A stretch of 10,641 nt of DNA from an uncultured Lachnospiraceae bacterium (lineage in GTDB: Bacteria; Bacillota; Clostridia; Lachnospirales; Lachnospiraceae). Of the stretch, positions 7,691 through 10,641 are shown in pieces. Each line of letters starts with the position of its first letter. The first letter of the stretch is position 1. The stretch is from assembly GCA_910588215.1 (NCBI GenBank), contig CAJUQJ010000075.1, positions 1 to 10,641 on the forward strand, read 5' to 3'. A model generated the notes under the pieces. That model was not told where the DNA came from, ran no database searches, and saw only the letters and a program-made list of their open reading frames with translations. The position numbers and the translations under genes were made by a program.

Positions 7691-7715
7691 GTACCGGCCG
7701 CCAGGCGGCCGGTAC
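7691..7715 (+). promoter_or_regulatory. Perfect intercistronic stem-loop after the binding-protein gene
   Basis: GTACCGGCCGC (7691-7701) pairs perfectly over 11 bp with GCGGCCGGTAC (7705-7715), with a CAG loop. It is very GC-rich and lies 19 bases after the binding-protein stop and 19 before the permease start. The bases that follow (CCTTAAAAAG) are not a T-run, so it is unlikely to be a full terminator. In binding-protein operons such a structure commonly protects the upstream message from 3' decay or partly blocks read-through, giving excess binding protein over permease. That role is inferred. Confidence 0.75.
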
Positions 7716-7734
7716 CCTTAAAAAGAGGTGTAAA

Positions 7735-8562
7735 ATGCTTGGAAATAAGAAACAGAAAGTGTTGATCTATCTTGCTTTGACGATTGCCGCAGTGCTTGTC
7801 ATACTCCCTCTTATGTGGTTATTTTTTACATCCTTTAAGTCACGGACCGACCTTGCAAAGAATACCTGGGGACTGCCAAAGATCTGGGAATATTCCAATT
7901 ACATAATAGCCTGGACGGGATCGCGTATCCCGACCTATATGTGGAACAGTGTGAGGGCGACGGCAACAGCGATCCTGTTGACGGTGGTGTTGGCGACACC
8001 GGTAAGCTATGTGGTATCTCGGTTTCGGTTCAAGGGAAATAAATTACTGTATCTATTTTTTATCGCAGGAATGATGATCCCGATTCATTCCACCGTGATT
8101 CCGATCTATACCATGGTGGGAAATATGAAGCTGAATAACAGTCTGGAAGTGCTTGGCCTTGTATATGGTGCGTTCAGGATTCCCATTTCCATCTTTATCC
8201 TGGAAGGGTTTATGTCCGCTCTGCCAAGAGAACTGGAGGAGTGTGCCGTTATCGACGGATGCTCGGCGGCGAATATCTTTTTTAAGATAATCGTCCCGCT
8301 GTCCAAAGACGGTATTGTAACGATCTCTATCCTGACGGTTCTCTCTTCCTGGAATGAGCTGTTGATCTCCATGCTGCTGATCAGCACGCCGTCCAAAAAG
8401 ACTTTGCCCAACGGACTGATGGGATTTATCACGGAGTATAACTCGGAATACACACAGCTGGCGGCCGGCATTATGATCTCTATCATACCTGCTGTTTTAT
8501 TCTATGCATTTGCACAGGAAAAGATAGAAAAGGGTATGATAGCAGGCGCGATCAAAGGATAA
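7735..8562 (+). CDS. CUT1 sugar ABC importer permease, MalG-like
   Basis: This 275-residue membrane protein is one of the two permease subunits. It has about six hydrophobic segments, near residues 9-30, 72-96, 104-128, 137-158, 182-206 and 240-262. The cytoplasmic EAA loop that contacts the ATPase reads EECAVIDG (E169, A171, D174, G175). The N-terminal LPLMWLFFTSFK and the C-terminal GMIAGAIKG are hallmarks of the MalG branch. The ATG at 7735 was chosen because AAAGAGGTG lies at 7722-7730; the frame stays open upstream to a TTG at 7672, but that extension runs through the stem-loop and lacks its own ribosome binding site. It follows the binding protein and precedes the MalF-like subunit, the reverse of the more usual F-then-G order. 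Confidence 0.92.
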   Translation: MLGNKKQKVLIYLALTIAAVLVILPLMWLFFTSFKSRTDLAKNTWGLPKIWEYSNYIIAWTGSRIPTYMWNSVRATATAILLTVVLATPVSYVVSRFRFKGNKLLYLFFIAGMMIPIHSTVIPIYTMVGNMKLNNSLEVLGLVYGAFRIPISIFILEGFMSALPRELEECAVIDGCSAANIFFKIIVPLSKDGIVTISILTVLSSWNELLISMLLISTPSKKTLPNGLMGFITEYNSEYTQLAAGIMISIIPAVLFYAFAQEKIEKGMIAGAIKG

Positions 8563-8577
8563 GGCGGGGGATGTGAA

Positions 8578-9459
8578 ATGAAAATTACAAAGAAAAGCAG
8601 ATTGACGATCATATTATTTATCTTACCGGCCCTGATTGTGTATCTGATGTGGGTGATCTATCCGATCATCAGCGCTATATGGATGAGTATGCAGAAATCC
8701 GACACGCTGCACAGCAGTCATTTTGTGGGAATTGAAAACTATATCAGCGTATTGAAAGCCAGACTTTTCTGGAAATCCATGAAAATTTCATTTATATTTA
8801 TTATTTTCACTACGATCTTTCAGGTGATTCTTGGATTCTTTTATGGCTATCTTGTGTATCTGCAGCCCAGGGGATACCGAATCTACAAGATTCTGCTGTT
8901 CGTCCCCAATGTATTGCCGTCTGTTGCCACTGGCTTTATCTGGAGTTATATTTACAGCCCGAGTATGGGGATCTTAAAGCCGTTCATGGAGGCTGTCGGT
9001 CTGGGACAGTATTACATATCGCCGATAGCGGATCCGAAACTCGCGCTGGGAGCGGTGATCTTCGCACAGATCTGGTGCGGCCTGGGGGTGCAGGTGATCC
9101 TGTTCAATTCAGGATTTATGAATATCCCGTCCGAGGTAATAGAAAGTGCGAGGCTGGACGGGGCAACAGGCTGGAAAATGATAAAGACCATGGTCATTCC
9201 CATGTCCTGGGATATTACGAAAATGGTGATCATCCTGCAGACGATCGGTGCGCTCCGCTCCTTTGACCTGATCTATGTCATGACAGCCGGCGGACCCAAC
9301 CATTCCACAGAGGTGCTTCCCATGCATCTGTTTGTGAATGCATTCCAGAACTTCAATCTTGGATATGGCAATGTGATAGCGGTGGTGTTGTTCTTACTTG
9401 CGATGCTGATCACGATCGTGATGAGAAAGGCTATGGAAAGAGAAAGTCTTTACAATTAA
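8578..9459 (+). CDS. CUT1 sugar ABC importer permease, MalF/UgpA-like
   Basis: This 293-residue protein is the second permease subunit. The start MKITKKSRLTIILFILPALIV, then WVIYPIISAIWMSM and VGIENYISVL, is typical of the MalF/LacF/UgpA branch. About six membrane helices are visible, the last near residues 264-283. The EAA loop reads ESARLDGATG (E189, A191, D194, G195). MTAGGPNHSTEVLP (about 236-249) is the conserved segment before the last helix in this branch. The large extra periplasmic loop of E. coli MalF is absent, as in most Firmicute relatives. The gene starts 15 bases after the MalG-like stop, with GGGGG at 8566-8570. No ATPase gene follows, so the importer must borrow an ATPase encoded elsewhere. 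Confidence 0.92.
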   Translation: MKITKKSRLTIILFILPALIVYLMWVIYPIISAIWMSMQKSDTLHSSHFVGIENYISVLKARLFWKSMKISFIFIIFTTIFQVILGFFYGYLVYLQPRGYRIYKILLFVPNVLPSVATGFIWSYIYSPSMGILKPFMEAVGLGQYYISPIADPKLALGAVIFAQIWCGLGVQVILFNSGFMNIPSEVIESARLDGATGWKMIKTMVIPMSWDITKMVIILQTIGALRSFDLIYVMTAGGPNHSTEVLPMHLFVNAFQNFNLGYGNVIAVVLFLLAMLITIVMRKAMERESLYN

Positions 9460-9498
9460 TAATAGAAAACAATAATAACATGTATGGAGGAAAAACAA

Positions 9499-10206
9499 AT
9501 GATGACAGATGCAGAATTGATTCAGGAAATCAGAAAGTACAGGTGTTCCGATCTCTCCGATGGGATGGATGCCATCGGGCTGGTGGATAAGGGAACCATG
9601 AATGAGGCTATGCGCCCTTTGCGGCCCGGTATTGAATTTAAGGGATTTGCCTATACCATCAAGCTGCTGCCAAAGTCGGATGCGGTGAAGGTATGCACGA
9701 CTGTAGAAGAATGGAAGGAGGAACTGGGGAAGGCCTGCAATCAGATCTATAATTTCGTCGGCCGGATCACGCCTGAACGGGCAAAGGATACGGTCATCGT
9801 AGTGGATATGGAAGGCGTAAGAGGCGGCCTTTGGGGATCTGAAATCGCAATGACTATGATGGAGCGGGGAATCGAAGGAGTTGTCCTGGATGGCGGATGC
9901 AGAGATTCCTATGAGGCAAACCTGGAAAATGCACCTGTTTTCTGTACGAAAAGAACCTTTACTCATGCTTACGGAAGAGTGGAACCGGGTGATCTGAACA
10001 TTCCTGTAAATTGTGCGGGTGTAACCGTGAAACCGGGCGACATTGTCTGCGCGGATGACGACGGTGTACTGGTCATTCCCAGAGACCGCGCGGAAGAAGT
10101 GATGATGTTTGCAAAGATGCAGTTGGAGGATGATATTGCTGTCCGGACACAGCATTATAACAATTTAGGATTTGCACATGACGAAACGTTGGAAAGAATG
10201 AAATAA
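9499..10206 (+). CDS. RraA-like / HMG-CHA aldolase family protein
   Basis: This 235-residue cytoplasmic protein belongs to the RraA/4-hydroxy-4-methyl-2-oxoglutarate aldolase family, whose active members cleave hydroxylated keto-acids or decarboxylate oxaloacetate with a divalent metal. The core is clear: RCSDLSDGMDAIG near the start, GVRGGLWGS (106-114), then GIEGVVLDGGCRDSYEA (from 124) containing R135 and D136, equivalent to the pyruvate-binding arginine and metal-side aspartate. Near the end, VEPGDLNIPVNCAG and VKPGDIVCADDDGVLVIP are typical. The acidic residue that precedes the arginine by 21 positions in active aldolases aligns with S114 here, with E115 next to it, so aldolase activity is uncertain. 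I chose the ATG at 9499: GGAGG (9486-9490) is eight bases upstream and would lie inside the gene if the in-frame ATG at 9484 were used. It is the last gene of the operon, 39 bases after the permease, so it probably works on the imported substrate or a product of it. Confidence 0.85.
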   Translation: MMTDAELIQEIRKYRCSDLSDGMDAIGLVDKGTMNEAMRPLRPGIEFKGFAYTIKLLPKSDAVKVCTTVEEWKEELGKACNQIYNFVGRITPERAKDTVIVVDMEGVRGGLWGSEIAMTMMERGIEGVVLDGGCRDSYEANLENAPVFCTKRTFTHAYGRVEPGDLNIPVNCAGVTVKPGDIVCADDDGVLVIPRDRAEEVMMFAKMQLEDDIAVRTQHYNNLGFAHDETLERMK

Positions 10207-10207
10207 T

Positions 10208-10228
10208 GTTCCCATAATGTGGGAGAAC
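10208..10228 (+). other. Small bulged stem-loop after the RraA-like gene
   Basis: GTTCCCA (10208-10214) can pair with TGGGAGAAC (10220-10228) over 7 bp with a two-base AG bulge and a TAATG loop. It directly follows the stop codon and precedes the larger terminator hairpin. It may stabilise the 3' end of the message, or it may be incidental. Confidence 0.35.
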
Positions 10229-10240
10229 CTGATCTTGTGG

Positions 10241-10286
10241 CCTGCAGGAGCGCTCCTTCTTAAAGAGCGTTCCTGCGGGTGTTGTT
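10241..10286 (+). terminator. Intrinsic terminator of the transporter operon
   Basis: CCTGCAGGAGCGCTC (10241-10255) pairs with GAGCGTTCCTGCGGG (10265-10279) over 15 bp with two G-T pairs and a nine-base loop. The tail TGTTGTT (10280-10286) is T-rich but interrupted by G. It lies 35 bases after the last stop of the operon, where a terminator is expected. Confidence 0.75.
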
Positions 10287-10641
10287 CGGCAAATTATCTG
10301 CACCTACATCCTTCACATTAAATGCGCCTGTATTTCAGATGGTATGGATAAACATTCAAAATTTCTGCATCTGTTTGCGCAGCTTATTTAAGGTCAGTAT
10401 TGTATAAACAATTCCAGCCAGTTTCCTTTTTCCGGTGCCTATCGCATGGGAAAAAAGAAACAGCATCTGAATTGTCTGCTGTCAGTTAACTATTCGCAAA
10501 ACGTGAGAGCGGACGTACAGTAGGTTCTGGTAGGGTTGCTACGATTATTGAGTAATTGTAATTTATTCAGTAAAAGCAAGGCTTTCGGGGGGAGACTGTC
10601 TGAAAACCCAAGAGCTGTTATGCTGACTGAATGATAAATCC
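10287..10641. other. Gene-poor tail of the window
   Basis: No intact gene is visible on either strand. The only recognisable coding trace is the EF-Tu end fragment at 10490-10555. After it, AAAGC/GCTTT (within 10574-10590) makes a 5-bp hairpin, and a run of six G with AGACTGTCT, a nine-base near-palindrome, lies around 10586-10602. The remaining sequence shows no promoter, RNA gene or repeat that I can support. Confidence 0.5.
10490..10555 (+). pseudogene. tuf: Decayed 3' end of an EF-Tu gene (tuf remnant)
   Basis: The frame ending at TAA 10553-10555 reads FAKRESGRTVGSGRVATIIE from 10493. The C-terminus of bacterial elongation factor Tu typically reads FAIREGGRTVGSGVVATIIE, so 17 of 20 positions agree and the stop is in the right place. 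The preceding leucine codon CTA (10490-10492) also fits, but the arginine usual between L and F is missing. An in-frame TAA at 10487-10489 cuts the frame off, and the DNA before it does not encode the rest of EF-Tu domain 3. So this is only a fragment of about 21 codons, not a functional gene. It may come from a lost second tuf copy or from a recombination or integration event that used a tuf 3' end. Confidence 0.72.

Noticed and set aside
10356..10466. Short minus-strand frame of 36 codons beginning MLFLFSHAIG
   Set aside because: It is too short and lacks a ribosome binding site; an in-frame stop lies just upstream, and it resembles no family I recognise. It may be chance.
10490..10555. Whole or partial functional EF-Tu gene
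   Set aside because: Only the last ~21 codons match; an in-frame stop precedes them and three residues differ from the usual C-terminus, so a functional gene is excluded.
1..10641. CRISPR arrays, tRNA or rRNA genes, prophage or antiphage genes
   Set aside because: I saw no spaced direct repeats, cloverleaf or rRNA sequence, nor proteins of those classes on either strand.

Overview
The window looks like chromosomal DNA of a low-to-mid GC Firmicute, most likely a gut-type clostridium of the Lachnospiraceae kind. Three things suggest this: strong AGGAGG-type ribosome binding sites, a YesM/YesN-type two-component pair beside a carbohydrate ABC operon that lacks its own ATPase, and a scrap of an EF-Tu gene ending in the clostridial-style TIIE. 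Every convincing gene is on the + strand. The taxon is an inference from sequence style, not a database match.

Layout. Positions 1-885 hold the end of an ABC-2 type export module: the last codons of one permease and a complete second permease of the lantibiotic-immunity/bacitracin-export type. Positions 886-1120 carry no gene but contain a good stem-loop, and they separate this AT-richer module from the rest. A stand-alone family 2 glycosyltransferase follows (1121-2146). Then comes a translationally coupled sensor kinase and AraC-type response regulator (2245-5596), preceded by an extended -10 promoter. An AT-rich leader with a clear intrinsic terminator and a second extended -10 promoter (5597-5815) leads into a five-gene operon (5816-10206): a small PPC/DUF296 protein, a lipoprotein solute-binding protein, two CUT1 permeases in the less common order (MalG-like before MalF-like), and an RraA/HMG-aldolase-like protein. 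A GC-rich stem-loop ends the operon at 10241-10279. The last ~350 bases carry no intact gene, but contain the decayed 3' end of an EF-Tu (tuf) gene at 10490-10555.

How the genes may work together. The kinase has a large extracellular sensor region and the regulator has a C-terminal AraC DNA-binding domain. In this family such pairs usually control the adjacent sugar transporter, so the AT-rich leader at 5597-5770 is the likely target. The binding protein would capture the substrate, the two permeases would import it using an ATPase encoded elsewhere (MsmK/MsmX type), and the RraA-like enzyme could act on a keto-acid derived from it. The PPC protein overlaps the binding-protein gene by four bases, so its product is probably needed together with the importer; its role is unknown. 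The pairing of a PPC-domain protein and an RraA-like protein with one importer is the most distinctive feature here and may mark an uncharacterised uptake and catabolism system for a sugar acid or similar oxidised carbohydrate.
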